Of a DNA stretch of 59,451 nucleotides, positions 43,372 to 53,448 are shown in pieces. The stretch comes from Chitinophagaceae bacterium UBA1946. Lineage in GTDB: Bacteria > Bacteroidota > Bacteroidia > Chitinophagales > Chitinophagaceae. Numbering within the stretch: the first letter of the stretch is position 1; every line of letters starts with the position of its first letter. The stretch lies in contig DDEU01000079.1 in NCBI GenBank assembly GCA_002336815.1, positions 1-59,451 of the forward strand, in the 5' to 3' direction. The notes beneath the pieces are model-generated. The model searched no databases, was not told the origin of the DNA, and saw only the letters and a list, made by a program, of their open reading frames with translations. The position numbers were made by a program, and so were the translations under genes.

Positions 43372-44373
43372 CTAGTATTTTAATTCAACCACCGGTGTGT
43401 TTTGTGTTGCCGTGCCAAGCATTAATACTTTACCATCTGTTTTTTTTGCAATGGCAGTAAAATCCAAAGATTCAGTGAACGGGCTATAGCTTTTTTTAAT
43501 ACTTGAAGTCCATCCGTTATTCGTTAGATGAATATCACCATAGGGGAAAAAGCCGGTTTCATAATGCTGGCCGATGGCGACACATTTGGTGTCATTCAAA
43601 AAAAGCAGGCGCCGTATTCCTGTGGGCAGTTTTGATGACGATGCTTTGCCTGATTGTAATTCAACCAGGGTTGTACCGCTTATTGCATATGATTTGGATG
43701 TTGAATGGCATATTTCCTTTAATGTTTCGCTTACATCTGATTGCGCCGCCTGCCAGGTAATTCCCCCATCTGTGGTTTTATAATATTTACCGCTCCATGT
43801 AGTGGCAAAGCCTTCTTTATTTGTTTTGAAACTCACATCAGTAAAACTTTGTGTTGTGGCGTCAATGGCATTCGTCCATGTGGCTCCACCATTTACAGTT
43901 TTCTTGAAATAGTTTTTACCGGCGATAAAACCGGTGTTCTCATTCAAAAAGTACATTCCTTCAGGCCAGCCTGCTTCCGGGTTGTTAAGATTGCTTTTTA
44001 CCCATGATGAGCCACCATCCTGTGTTTTCAGGAGATAGCTTCCGGTGGAGTCTCCACCAATAATGTAACCCGTCTGGTTATTTACAAACTGGATTCTCTT
44101 CAGGTAAAACGTAACGTTGGAAGCCAGTTCAGTCCATCGTAGTCCGCCATCCACGGTTTTTATTATCCGGCCATCTCTTGAAACCGCATATCCCGTTGTT
44201 GCATTTACAAAGGTCATGTCGTTATAAATGTGACCGGGGATTGTTGATGCTAACATTTTTAAACTGTCAATTGATAAAGTAAACTGCCTGTCGGGAATTT
44301 GTACTGCGTTGTCTTTTTTGCAGGATAAAAAAAAGATGCTACAGGTAAGTGTGGCAACGATCAATGTTTTCAT
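43372..44373 (-). CDS. YCF48-like BNR-repeat lipoprotein
   Basis: From MKTLIVATLTCSIFFLSCKK the 333-aa protein has a type II signal (Cys18). It contains five Asp-box-like motifs: TVDGGLRWTE, TQDGGSSWVK, TVNGGATWTN, TTDGGITWQA and TNNGWTSS. This is the beta-propeller of the YCF48/Hcf136 family, a photosystem-II assembly factor in plants, with generic repeat proteins in Bacteroidota. It is lipid-anchored, probably surface-exposed or periplasmic, and could act as a scaffold. The role here is unknown. Confidence 0.85.
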   Translation of the reverse strand: MKTLIVATLTCSIFFLSCKKDNAVQIPDRQFTLSIDSLKMLASTIPGHIYNDMTFVNATTGYAVSRDGRIIKTVDGGLRWTELASNVTFYLKRIQFVNNQTGYIIGGDSTGSYLLKTQDGGSSWVKSNLNNPEAGWPEGMYFLNENTGFIAGKNYFKKTVNGGATWTNAIDATTQSFTDVSFKTNKEGFATTWSGKYYKTTDGGITWQAAQSDVSETLKEICHSTSKSYAISGTTLVELQSGKASSSKLPTGIRRLLFLNDTKCVAIGQHYETGFFPYGDIHLTNNGWTSSIKKSYSPFTESLDFTAIAKKTDGKVLMLGTATQNTPVVELKY

Positions 44374-44628
44374 AATTGTTTTTTTTGCGCTGACAACCCT
44401 TTTGTTTGTACAGTTGCACAAACAGGTATATCTTCTACAAACGACCGGTTATTGTCTATTAAAAGTGGGATGCCGCCCCGGGGCGAAGCAATAATTGTTT
44501 TTTAATTGATGCCTGCTTTTGCAGAAGCATAAAAGGAAGGTAATGGTATCATCCCCGGAAAGAGAAAAGCTTCCTTCAGCTGCAGTCATTGATCCGGAGT
44601 TTTAAAACAGGATAGGCTTTGCCAGGCA

Positions 44629-45927
44629 CTATAAGGTCTTTTTGAGTTTGGCAAATACTTTATCTCCTTCTTTTTTTATCGTCACTATTTTTTTTACGAC
44701 CGCACCTGCATTGGTATTGGTGCTGTATGTGTTGGTGTTGGCTGTAGAGCCCTGGAACATTCCATTGATATAAGTATCTGTATAGCCGACTACTTCTGTA
44801 TGAATGGAACTGTGCTCATAGCCAAACTCAGTGTACAGTAAGTAATCTCCCGGCATCAGGTTTACAAATTCAAAGTGGCCTTCATTGTCATAAACGGTAG
44901 TTACTTTAATACATGCTGCGGCTTCTTTGGGTAATGGGATGGAGCGTCCTTTTTTCCTGGAAGCTTCATTTAGTTGTATCCATTCTTTATAGAAACTGGT
45001 ATACGGAATAAGGATGATGGTAGTGCCTGTCTTTGCAAATTGTTTTTTATTGATATTGAGAATGGCCATTCCTTTCAGCAATCCTTCATTTTGGTTGTCT
45101 CTTGCAAAAGCCTGCCCGGTTATAACAGAACTGCCAGCCTTTGTCAATTGCAGGGTTGCTTCTTTATCAAACGTAGTAGTAAAGGGGTTATAATCCTGTT
45201 CTTTATCGATCAGCAATAATTTATTGCCCTTTGCAAGTATTGTTATCTTCCATATCCTGCGACTGTCTTTATCAATATAGTACTCGTATTGATCGTTACT
45301 GGCTTCTTCAAATACAGTTACTTGCCACACCTTGTGTTCGCCCGTTAAATTACTTGTATAGATATTGTTCTTTACTTCTTCAATTCTTGCCTTTTTGATA
45401 TTGGTGTTGTTGCCGGGCTTGTAATCATATACGATCAGATCTTTTTTGTAACCTGCATTGAGCGGAAGTGATCCAAGCAGGTACGGATATGCATAGTTAT
45501 CAAAAAATGCCTCCCGTACAGGCTCCTGTATCCTGTTGCTTTTTTTTGTTTGCCTGTTGAAGTAGTAGCCGCTTATTTCTTTCGCATAGTGAATGGCGTA
45601 TTGATTGTCTTTGTTGACCGATGAACGATACAAAGGCTTTAATGTGTTAACGTCTGATATACTTGTATCGATCCACAGATCGGGGGAGTTTAGAAATTGC
45701 AGGCTGGTATAAACGGAGAAGGTTTTATTATCAACGGCGATATTGGTTATAAAAGATCCGATCTCTGTTGTGCTGTTTCCATTCACTGTAAAGTAACTCA
45801 TTTCATGCCTGCTGTTTTTTACCAGGGTTTTATCCAGCGATAGCTCTCCGGGTACAAGAAAGTTTTGAGATTGGCAAAATGAAACGGCTGCCATCATTGA
45901 TACTATAAAGCAGGTAGTTGATTTCAT
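44629..45927 (-). CDS. Secreted protein of unknown function with carboxypeptidase-regulatory-like end
   Basis: The 432-aa protein has a signal peptide (MKSTTCFIVSMMAAVSFCQS). The first ~250 residues are beta-rich and recall DUF3108-type outer-membrane-associated proteins (SLDKTLVKNSRHEMSYFTVN, KDLIVYDYKPGNNTN). The C-terminal part (CIKVTTVYDNEGHFEFVNLM, PGDYLLYTEFGYEHSS) resembles a carboxypeptidase-regulatory or SdrD-B-like beta-sandwich. A low-complexity TANTNTYSTNTNAG segment precedes the end. No function is known. Confidence 0.6.
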   Translation of the reverse strand: MKSTTCFIVSMMAAVSFCQSQNFLVPGELSLDKTLVKNSRHEMSYFTVNGNSTTEIGSFITNIAVDNKTFSVYTSLQFLNSPDLWIDTSISDVNTLKPLYRSSVNKDNQYAIHYAKEISGYYFNRQTKKSNRIQEPVREAFFDNYAYPYLLGSLPLNAGYKKDLIVYDYKPGNNTNIKKARIEEVKNNIYTSNLTGEHKVWQVTVFEEASNDQYEYYIDKDSRRIWKITILAKGNKLLLIDKEQDYNPFTTTFDKEATLQLTKAGSSVITGQAFARDNQNEGLLKGMAILNINKKQFAKTGTTIILIPYTSFYKEWIQLNEASRKKGRSIPLPKEAAACIKVTTVYDNEGHFEFVNLMPGDYLLYTEFGYEHSSIHTEVVGYTDTYINGMFQGSTANTNTYSTNTNAGAVVKKIVTIKKEGDKVFAKLKKTL

Positions 45928-46067
45928 ATGGCTATATTTATTGATTGGCATTTTAGAAAAGAGTCACTTTAATTGAGCCGCTGCCGGCAATGATTTGATC
46001 CGTTCAAATTGCCGGTTTTCAAACAAAAGGTGTAGTCACGGCAGGGGCCATGTGCGTTGGCATACAT

Positions 46068-46481
46068 TCAGGTAACAGAGCGTTGTGCAATTGTTTTAAC
46101 TCCTGTCCCATCCGGGTACATAAGCGTTAACAGCACAAAAATCAACAGGATGCTAAACTCCATTCCATTCCTTCCACCACCAACTACAAACCAGCCATCC
46201 CTGGCATGAACCAGTACAATGCCCGTTATCAATATCCCTATGTTTAGCAGGGCTGCAGCTTTTACAAACCTGTTGCACAACAGCAGTACAGCTGTAATGA
46301 TCTGGGTAAGTACAACCGACCAGGCTATGAACACACCAAAAGGTGCAAAGCCAATTTTATTAAGGAACAGGTTGCCGAAATCGTTCACATCGTTGTTGGT
46401 AAAAATTCCATGAAGGCTGTGAGAAAGAAAAATGATGGCCACTGCCAGCCTCAATAAAAATGTGCTGTTGAAGATCTTCAT
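46068..46481 (-). CDS. DoxX-family membrane protein
   Basis: The 137-aa protein has four membrane segments and the DoxX pattern: FLLRLAVAIIFLSHSLHGIF, APFGVFIAWSVVLTQIITAV, RFVKAAALLNIGILITGIVL and MEFSILLIFVLLTLMYPDG. DoxX-like proteins are tied to thiol or quinone redox in membranes, mostly by association. The gene is monocistronic and divergent from the LytS gene. Confidence 0.88.
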   Translation of the reverse strand: MKIFNSTFLLRLAVAIIFLSHSLHGIFTNNDVNDFGNLFLNKIGFAPFGVFIAWSVVLTQIITAVLLLCNRFVKAAALLNIGILITGIVLVHARDGWFVVGGGRNGMEFSILLIFVLLTLMYPDGTGVKTIAQRSVT

Positions 46482-46724
46482 AATAACAAAGTTTTATTGA
46501 AACAAGAGGTCGCTATAGGTGGCAATGCTGCCGGTCAAAAATACCATCTGCCGGTTGCAGGAATAAAAACATGTATCTGGCGATTGCTGCTTTATAGAAG
46601 AAGATTGCACAATGGAGGGAAGCGGTGCTACTGCTGGTGCTTAGTTACCTGTTGTTGGTGCATGCTTTTTTGTTGATGGGCTGTTTTGTTGCCCAGTTCT
46701 TTTTTTTTAGCGACTTTTAGCGCC

Positions 46725-47789
46725 ATGAAAAAGATTTTTTACCAGGTTGCATTCTGGGTTTTTTATTGGGCGATCAATGCGTACCTCGATTACTATTGGG
46801 TAAAAGACAATATTAAAGGATGGAACCAGGGCAGTTCACTGATCAAGGCTTCCATCGGTGCATTGCTGTATATGTTGCCATTGATCGCATTGGCCTACTA
46901 CCTTGTTTTTGTAGCTTTCGACAGGATCGTTCACCGCAAACGAAATGTGTTTATGAATGCCGTTATCATTCTTATTCCTTACATCATTGCCATCTGTTCT
47001 TCGATCATCATTGTGCGACTGGTTGTTTTTCCTTTTGTATATCAAAATGCTTTTCAACCGGGCAACCTGTTTTTTGAGCCAAGAAGATTTCTTAGTATTA
47101 TGATAGAAGCGGCATTTCCGGCCGGGCTGCTGATGTCTCTCAAATATGTAGATACACAGGTAGCTGCCCGGGAGCGGGAGAAAAACCTGGTAAGGGATAA
47201 ACTCTCTGCAGAATTGCGATTCCTAAAAAATCAGCTCAACCCACATTTTCTATTCAATACCCTCAATAATATATATGCACTCACCCGTAAAAAAAGCGAT
47301 AAGGCACCGGAGGTAGTGATGAAGCTTTCAGAACTGTTGAGTTTTATGCTGTATGAATCTGGCAAAGAAACCATCTCTGTAGAAAGGGAACTAAAAATAC
47401 TGGAAGATTACATTTCACTGGAGCAAATACGGTACTCAAATGAGCTAACGGTTACATTTGAAAAAGAAATAGACGATTATGCGCAACCCATAGCGCCCAT
47501 GTTGCTGCTGCCATTGGTAGAAAACGCCTTCAAACACGGAGCCAGCCAACATCATTTTGAATCGTTCATACACATTCATTTAACAGTTAAAATGCAACGG
47601 CTCTTTTTTGTTGTTGAAAACAGTATCGAGGCTGTTCCTCAAAACAGCAAAGCTGATACCATCGGGCTGTACAATACAACCCGCCAGCTTGAACTGCTGT
47701 ATAAAGAACAAACACTGAACATCCACCAAACGAAGAACCTTTTTAAAGTGGAACTTGAAGTAAATTTAAACAGCTATGGAAAAATTTAA
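46725..47789 (+). CDS. LytS-family sensor histidine kinase
   Basis: The 354-aa protein starts MKKIFYQVAFWVFYWAINAY with four N-terminal membrane segments. The kinase core carries LRFLKNQLNPHFLFNTLNNI (phosphoacceptor His), LSELLSFMLYESGKETISVE, LEDYISLEQIRY and the ATP-lid LLPLVENAFKHGASQHH. The His and N-box fit the LytS/YpdA class. The stop overlaps the regulator gene by 14 bases, so they form a pair. Signal unknown. Confidence 0.92.
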   Translation: MKKIFYQVAFWVFYWAINAYLDYYWVKDNIKGWNQGSSLIKASIGALLYMLPLIALAYYLVFVAFDRIVHRKRNVFMNAVIILIPYIIAICSSIIIVRLVVFPFVYQNAFQPGNLFFEPRRFLSIMIEAAFPAGLLMSLKYVDTQVAAREREKNLVRDKLSAELRFLKNQLNPHFLFNTLNNIYALTRKKSDKAPEVVMKLSELLSFMLYESGKETISVERELKILEDYISLEQIRYSNELTVTFEKEIDDYAQPIAPMLLLPLVENAFKHGASQHHFESFIHIHLTVKMQRLFFVVENSIEAVPQNSKADTIGLYNTTRQLELLYKEQTLNIHQTKNLFKVELEVNLNSYGKI

Positions 47790-48498
47790 TTGCCTGGTGG
47801 TAGAAGATGAACCGCTTGCCGCGGAAGTACTGCAGGATTATATATCTCAGCTTCCCTTTCTTGAATGCAAAGGCATTTGCAGGGATGCCATTTATGCCAT
47901 GCAATTTTTACAGGCAGAAAAGATCGATGTTCTTTTTCTTGATATTCACCTGCCTAAAATTAACGGGCTTGATTTTTTAAAAATGCTTAAAAATCCTCCC
48001 CAGGTAATTGTTACTACCGCCTACCGTGAGTATGCACTGGATGGATATGAGTTGAATGTAGTAGATTATCTTTTGAAGCCGGTTAATTTCAACCGCTTTG
48101 TTGCAGCAGTGAGCAAGCTTAAAAAGGAACCCTTTCAAAACACGAACCCAGCGGCCGGTACCGGCAATCCGGCTGAACCAGCTTTTTTGCTGATCAATAT
48201 CAATAAGAAACGGATTAAAGTATTTGAGGCTGATATCCTTTTTATTGAAAGTCGTAAAGAGTATATCAGCATCACTACCGCAGAACGCTCGTACCTCACC
48301 AAGTTTACGTTGAGTGAAATGGAAAGCCAGTTGCAGCACAAACGTTTCTTAAGGATACATCGTTCTTTTTTGGTTGCTACGGATAAAATAAATGCGTATA
48401 CTGCGGTAGCCGTTGAAATTGGCGGTCATAAAATTCCGGTTGGCAGAAGTTACAGGGAAAATGTTCATGCTGTTTTGTCGGAGCTGCTCAGCAGGTAG
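47776..48498 (+). CDS. LytTR-family response regulator
   Basis: The 240-aa protein has a receiver domain with the acidic pocket in VVEDEPLAAEVLQ, phosphoacceptor Asp56 in LFLDIHLPKING and Lys in YLLKPVNF. The C-terminal LytTR DNA-binding domain (KRIKVFEADILFIESRKEYI, KRFLRIHRSFLVATDKINAY) follows. It is the cognate regulator of the preceding kinase. LytTR proteins usually bind direct repeats upstream of target operons; none is obvious in this window. Confidence 0.93.
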   Translation: MEKFNCLVVEDEPLAAEVLQDYISQLPFLECKGICRDAIYAMQFLQAEKIDVLFLDIHLPKINGLDFLKMLKNPPQVIVTTAYREYALDGYELNVVDYLLKPVNFNRFVAAVSKLKKEPFQNTNPAAGTGNPAEPAFLLININKKRIKVFEADILFIESRKEYISITTAERSYLTKFTLSEMESQLQHKRFLRIHRSFLVATDKINAYTAVAVEIGGHKIPVGRSYRENVHAVLSELLSR

Positions 48499-48762
48499 AT
48501 AATTTTTAAAAAGACGGGATTGATCTATATCGATCCTGGGCCGCCTCAACAGGCAATTCATCCGGTAGCATCCACTGCTGCCGGTATTGGTAGTTCGCCG
48601 GGTCTGGCAGGTCCTGCTCCTGTTAAAATCTCTTTAAAGGGTTTCATGTGTTGCATCAGAATAATGGGTTAGCGATTTCCGGATGCCAGTATATTGCGTT
48701 TGAGAAACAAAGAGGAGTTTCGCTTTAAAACGGCTTTCGTATTTTTATGCAAATTCCAACAC

Positions 48763-49446
48763 ATGGATGTACAAATTGAAGCTTCCTGGAAAGAAGCACT
48801 GAAAAGTGAATTTAGCAAGCCTTATTTTCTGGAGATCGTAACGCATATCAAAACGGAGAAAATGTCGGGTAAAACGATCTATCCGCCGGGTCCGCTTATG
48901 TTCAATGCCTTCAATCAAACCCCTTTCAGCAAAGTATCTGTGGTGATACTGGGGCAGGATCCCTATCACAATCCCGGCCAGGCACATGGCCTTAGTTTTT
49001 CTGTACCCAATGGCATTAAGCCACCACCGTCGCTGGTAAATATTTATAAAGAAATAAAATCAGACATCGGCGTTCCAATGCCCGTGGAATATGGCAATCT
49101 TACCCGCTGGGCAGAGCAGGGCGTACTGTTGCTCAATGCCATCCTTACGGTAAGAGCCAATGAGCCTGCCAGTCACCAGAAAATAGGCTGGATGAATTTT
49201 ACCGATGCGGTGATACAAAAAATTTCGGACGAAAAATCGGGCGTTGTTTTTTTGCTTTGGGGTAAGTTTGCACAGGATAAACAAATACTGATCGATGAAA
49301 CAAAACATTTACTATTGAAAGCGGCCCATCCATCACCGTTCAGCGCCGACAAAGGCTTTTTTGGCTGCCGCCATTTTTCTAAAGCCAACGATTACCTGGT
49401 ACAGCAGGGAAAGCAGCCCATCGATTGGAAATTATTAACTCCCTAA
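48763..49446 (+). CDS. ung: Uracil-DNA glycosylase, family 1
   Basis: The 227-aa product starts at MDVQIEASWKEALK. An upstream in-frame start adds 23 residues that do not match the family. The catalytic motif GQDPYHN (Asp66) and HGLSFSVP, with HPSPFSAD (His) for the leucine-loop end, are all present. LLLNAILTVR and LLWGKFAQ are also standard. The enzyme removes uracil from DNA in base-excision repair. It is monocistronic or first of a small run with the acyltransferase (24 bases away). Confidence 0.96.
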   Translation: MDVQIEASWKEALKSEFSKPYFLEIVTHIKTEKMSGKTIYPPGPLMFNAFNQTPFSKVSVVILGQDPYHNPGQAHGLSFSVPNGIKPPPSLVNIYKEIKSDIGVPMPVEYGNLTRWAEQGVLLLNAILTVRANEPASHQKIGWMNFTDAVIQKISDEKSGVVFLLWGKFAQDKQILIDETKHLLLKAAHPSPFSADKGFFGCRHFSKANDYLVQQGKQPIDWKLLTP

Positions 49447-49470
49447 TTTCACTTTAAAGCTTTTCTTATC

Positions 49471-50232
49471 ATGCAAAAAGCATCCGGTAAAAAAAACAAT
49501 CTCTTTATAGAGATCTTTGCACGCATCTGGGCCCTCTGGGGGCTCATCAGTTTTGTGATCACCTTCCTCATCATTTTTATACCGTCAATGCTTTCTTATC
49601 TTTTTCCTCAAAAGAAAGGACAGGATTATTTTATTGCTGTATCAAGATGGTGGATGAATGTTTGGTTACCACTTATTGGCTGCCCGCTAAAAGTGAATGG
49701 CAGGCAATATTTTAAAAAAGGGGAGAGCTATGTGGTGGTATACAATCACAATGCGCTGCTCGATGTGCCATTGTCGGCACCCTACATTCCCGGCGGTAAT
49801 AAAACCATCGCCAAGGCATCGTTTGCCAAAGTACCCATTTTTGGGATGTTCTATACAAGAGGTTCTGTACTGGTAGACAGGGGGAGCGATAAAAGCCGCC
49901 GCAAAAGTTTTGATGCCATGAAGCAGGTGTTACAGCAGGGAATGCACATCTGTCTTTATCCAGAGGGTACCCGTAACAGAACGGCCGAACCACTCAAACC
50001 CTTTTACGATGGGGCTTTTAAACTGGCAGTGGATACCGGTAAAGAGATCATGCCCTGCATTATTCATGGCACCGGCAGGGCCATGCCGATCAATAAAAAG
50101 TTTTACCTGCTGCCCACACGGCTCACCATGAACTTTTTGCCGCCCGTATCGCCGGCCAATACTGATGCAAAGGCGTTAAAGGACAAGATATTTAAAATAA
50201 TGTACGATGAATATGTGGCCGGTGAAAAGTGA
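49471..50232 (+). CDS. plsC: 1-acylglycerol-3-phosphate acyltransferase (PlsC-type)
   Basis: The 253-aa protein has one N-terminal membrane helix (IWALWGLISFVITFLIIFIP) and the HX4D acyltransferase motif in YNHNALLDVPLS. The acceptor site is FARVPIF-like (FAKVPIFGMFY) and the PEGTRNR block binds phosphate. It transfers a second acyl chain in phospholipid synthesis. The last ~60 residues are typical of the family. It lies between ung and pfkA on the same strand, but a 200-base gap precedes pfkA. Confidence 0.9.
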   Translation: MQKASGKKNNLFIEIFARIWALWGLISFVITFLIIFIPSMLSYLFPQKKGQDYFIAVSRWWMNVWLPLIGCPLKVNGRQYFKKGESYVVVYNHNALLDVPLSAPYIPGGNKTIAKASFAKVPIFGMFYTRGSVLVDRGSDKSRRKSFDAMKQVLQQGMHICLYPEGTRNRTAEPLKPFYDGAFKLAVDTGKEIMPCIIHGTGRAMPINKKFYLLPTRLTMNFLPPVSPANTDAKALKDKIFKIMYDEYVAGEK

Positions 50233-50433
50233 ACGCAAACGTTGGAGGGAGAAAATGGTTATTTACTATTGCCCTGAATAATGTATTTTTGACACATTGG
50301 TTTTTAATAAATATTATTTATTTTAATACTAAGTTGAACGATATTTAAGTTTTGATACTTTTCGTTAGATGTAAATTTTGTGATACCTGTACAATCACCG
50401 GATTTGTTTGGCGGAAAAAAATTATTAATAAGG

Positions 50434-51420
50434 ATGAAAAAAAAGGTAACAAAGATTGGAGTACTTACTTCAGGTGGTGATTCACCGGGTATGAATGCAT
50501 GTATCAGGGCGGTTGTACGTACCGGTATTTATCATGGGCTGGAAGTATTTGGTATCATGCGTGGGTACACCGGCATGGTAGAAGACGATATTTTTAAAAT
50601 GGAAAGCCGCAGCGTGGCTAACATCATACAAAGAGGCGGAACGATCCTGAAAACCTCCCGTTGTAAAGAATTTTTTACACCGGAAGGCAGGAAGATCGCT
50701 TTTAATAACTTAAAAAAGCACGGCATTAACGGGCTCGTGATCATCGGGGGAGATGGTAGTTTTCGTGGCGCACAAATTTTCAGCAACGAATACGATATTC
50801 CCTGCATCGGTTTACCGGGCACCATTGATAAAGACATTGCCGGCACAGATTTTACCATTGGGTTTGACACAGCCGTAAATACAGCGGTGGAAGCCATCGA
50901 CAAGATCCGGGATACAGCCGATGCACACGACAGGTTGTTCGTGATAGAAGTAATGGGCCGGGATGCCGGTTACATCGCCCTGCACAGCGGTATTGCTACG
51001 GGTGCAGAAAATATTCTGATACCGGAAAAAAAGACCGATATCGAAAAGATCGTGAATGAACTGGCCGAAAAGGAAAGAAGAAAAAAACTCGTGAACCTGA
51101 TCGTAGTGGCAGAGGGCGAAGATGAATTTGGCGGCGGAGATGAAGTGGCCAAGATCATTAAGGAGCGCCTGCCGCAGCAGGAGGTTCGGGTAAGTATTTT
51201 AGGGCATATCCAGCGGGGAGGATCACCAAGCTGTTTCGACCGGTTGATCGCCAGCCGCATGGGCTATACAGCAGTAGAATGCCTGATACAGGGCAAGTAC
51301 AATGTGTTCGTGGGCATCGTCAATAACAGGATGCACTACATGCCATTGAATGAGGCCGTAAAAAAGAAACAGCGCATCAGCGAGGAGTGGATGAAGATTG
51401 TTAAGATATTAGCAAGTTAA
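50434..51420 (+). CDS. pfkA: ATP-dependent 6-phosphofructokinase
   Basis: The 328-aa protein from MKKKVTKIGVLTSGGDSPGM has the A-type phosphofructokinase signature. GGDGSFRGA has Gly108 (not Asp, so ATP and not pyrophosphate). The catalytic base is Asp132 in PGTIDKDIAGTD. EVMGRDAGYIAL, HIQRGGSPSCFDR and the effector residues follow. It phosphorylates fructose-6-phosphate in glycolysis. An upstream GTG at 50380 was rejected because the domain begins here. Together with pyk downstream it makes a glycolytic pair, broken by a frameshifted gene. Confidence 0.96.
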   Translation: MKKKVTKIGVLTSGGDSPGMNACIRAVVRTGIYHGLEVFGIMRGYTGMVEDDIFKMESRSVANIIQRGGTILKTSRCKEFFTPEGRKIAFNNLKKHGINGLVIIGGDGSFRGAQIFSNEYDIPCIGLPGTIDKDIAGTDFTIGFDTAVNTAVEAIDKIRDTADAHDRLFVIEVMGRDAGYIALHSGIATGAENILIPEKKTDIEKIVNELAEKERRKKLVNLIVVAEGEDEFGGGDEVAKIIKERLPQQEVRVSILGHIQRGGSPSCFDRLIASRMGYTAVECLIQGKYNVFVGIVNNRMHYMPLNEAVKKKQRISEEWMKIVKILAS

Positions 51421-51474
51421 CCGTTCACCGTGCAGGGTTGACTGTTGCGCATCTGAATTGTATGAGTCTGATTT

Positions 51475-51877
51475 ATGGCAACTGTAAAAAGATTTGAAGA
51501 TTTAGATATTTGGCAACCGGCAAGAACGCTTGCAAAAGATATTCGCAGCCTTACGCTACAGCAAAACTTCCAGCACGAATTCAAATTAAAGGAGCAGATA
51601 AAAGGAAGCAGCGGTTCTATAATGGATAACATTGCGGAAGGATTCGGGAGAGGAAGCAGGTTTGAATTTGTTCAGTTTCTTTCCCTTCTCTAAAGGTTCA
51701 GCAGACGAATTAAAATCGCAATTATACCGTATGTATGACAGCGGTTTGATAAATGAAGAAGTTTTTAAATTGCACTATGAAAAGGCTGATGTTTTGGGTG
51801 CAAAAATTTTTTCTTTCATGGAATATTTGAATTCAACTGAACACAGAGGTACTAAATTTAAAAACAGGAAATTATAA
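51475..51877 (+). pseudogene. Four-helix-bundle (23S rRNA intervening-sequence type) protein, frameshifted
   Basis: The N-terminal frame (MATVKRFEDLDIWQPARTLA, IMDNIAEGFGRGSRFEFVQF) stops at TAA 51691-51693. The rest (SKGSADELKSQLYRMYDSGL, FKLHYEKADVLGAKIFSFME) continues in another frame to 51877. Removing one base near 51685-51690 restores a single ~130-aa protein of the four-helix-bundle family known from 23S rRNA intervening sequences and found in mobile, often isolated positions in Bacteroidota. The insertion between pfkA and pyk fits a mobile origin. It may be a real frameshift, an assembly error or a recoding site. Confidence 0.8.
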
Positions 51878-51919
51878 CGCATTCACCAGAACAGGCAACT
51901 GTAAACAGTAAATAGATTT

Positions 51920-53416
51920 ATGAGTAAAAACATCAGTAAATACCTGCATAGCCAGATGGATAGAGAAGCTGGCATCAAGCATACACTTAAAAGAACAAAA
52001 ATAGTAGCCACCGTAGGTCCGGCCTGCTCCACTTACGACAAGCTGCTCGAATTGGTGAGGGCAGGAGTAAACTGCTTCCGGCTGAATTTTTCCCACGGTA
52101 CTTTTGAAGACAAGGCGCTGATCATTGATTACATCCGCCAGATCAATAAAAAAGAACCTTATAACATCGCTATCCTGGGCGATCTGCAGGGCCCCAAACT
52201 AAGGGTAGGGGAACTGGAGAATGGAAAGATCGAATTGACAGAAGGCCAGGAATTTATTTTTTCTACCATCAAACAGGTAGGTACGCCAGAAAAGATCTAT
52301 GTGTCTTATCCCAATCTTGCCAAAGATGTAAAACCCGGTGAGCGCATTTTTTTGGATGATGGAAAAATGGAAGTGGCAGTAAAAGAGATCATCAATGATA
52401 CCGAAGTAAGGATATCCGTAACACTGGGTGGCACATTGCTTCCTAAAAAAGGCGTGAATCTTCCTGATTCGGCCCTTACGATGCCTTCCCTGACAGAAAA
52501 AGACATTGCCGACCTGGATTTTATCCTGGAGCAGGATCTTGACTGGGTGGCATTGTCGTTTGTACGCCACACCAACGATGTAAAAGAATTGAAACGGCGC
52601 ATCCGGGAAAACAATAAGAACAACAAGATCAAAGTGATCTCGAAAATTGAGATGCCTGAGGCCTTAAAAAATATCAGGGACATCATTATTGAAAGTGATG
52701 GCATCATGGTAGCCAGGGGCGACCTTGGTGTAGAAGTTCCCATTGAACAGGTACCACTGATACAGAAAGACATCATCCTGAAGTGCATGCACAGGGCCAA
52801 GCCGGTGATCGTTGCTACGCAGATGATGGAGAGTATGATGGAACGCACCAAGCCCAACCGGAGTGAGGTTACCGATGTGGCCAATGCCGTACTGGAAGGC
52901 GCTGATGCGGTAATGCTGAGTGGCGAAACCGCCATGGGCGACTATCCTAAGCTGGTAGTGGAAACCATGAGCAAGATCATTTTAGAAGTGGAGAATCACG
53001 TATACGATTACGACAGGGATGATATTCTTACACCACAGCCGCACTCACCCTCTATCCTCAGTGATGCCCTGTGTTACAGTGCCTGCAATATTGCAAAAGA
53101 TATTGATGCCAGTGCATTGGTGGGTATGACCCAGAGTGGTTACACTGCGTTTATGCTTAGCAGTTACCGTCCTAAAGTACCGCTGTTTATTTTCAGTAAG
53201 GAAAGAACCCTGATCAACCAGCTCAGTTTAAGCTGGGGTGTAAGGGCCTTTTATTATGGCGAAGAAGAAAGTCTGGATGATATCTTTTTTGACCAGATCA
53301 GCATCCTGAAAGAAAGAGGATTTTTAAAAGCCGGCGATACGGTGGTGAACACCGGCAGTACACCGGTGGCATTGCACCTGCCTACGAATGTGATAAAGGT
53401 TTCGGTGGTTGAATAA
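51920..53416 (+). CDS. pyk: Pyruvate kinase
   Basis: The 498-aa protein has the complete canonical set: VATVGPACSTYDK, RLNFSHG (54-60), GDLQGPKLRVG (87-97), KIEMPEAL, VARGDLGVEVP, VATQMMESMM and MLSGETAMGDYP. It has the full C-terminal regulatory domain (residues about 350-498). Leu89, Gln90 and Lys93 match the potassium-independent class, in which Glu117 of rabbit enzyme is Lys. It makes ATP from phosphoenolpyruvate. It follows pfkA with the broken four-helix gene between. Confidence 0.97.
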   Translation: MSKNISKYLHSQMDREAGIKHTLKRTKIVATVGPACSTYDKLLELVRAGVNCFRLNFSHGTFEDKALIIDYIRQINKKEPYNIAILGDLQGPKLRVGELENGKIELTEGQEFIFSTIKQVGTPEKIYVSYPNLAKDVKPGERIFLDDGKMEVAVKEIINDTEVRISVTLGGTLLPKKGVNLPDSALTMPSLTEKDIADLDFILEQDLDWVALSFVRHTNDVKELKRRIRENNKNNKIKVISKIEMPEALKNIRDIIIESDGIMVARGDLGVEVPIEQVPLIQKDIILKCMHRAKPVIVATQMMESMMERTKPNRSEVTDVANAVLEGADAVMLSGETAMGDYPKLVVETMSKIILEVENHVYDYDRDDILTPQPHSPSILSDALCYSACNIAKDIDASALVGMTQSGYTAFMLSSYRPKVPLFIFSKERTLINQLSLSWGVRAFYYGEEESLDDIFFDQISILKERGFLKAGDTVVNTGSTPVALHLPTNVIKVSVVE

Positions 53417-53448
53417 GTAACCATCTTTATATAAAATCAGTTGACATT

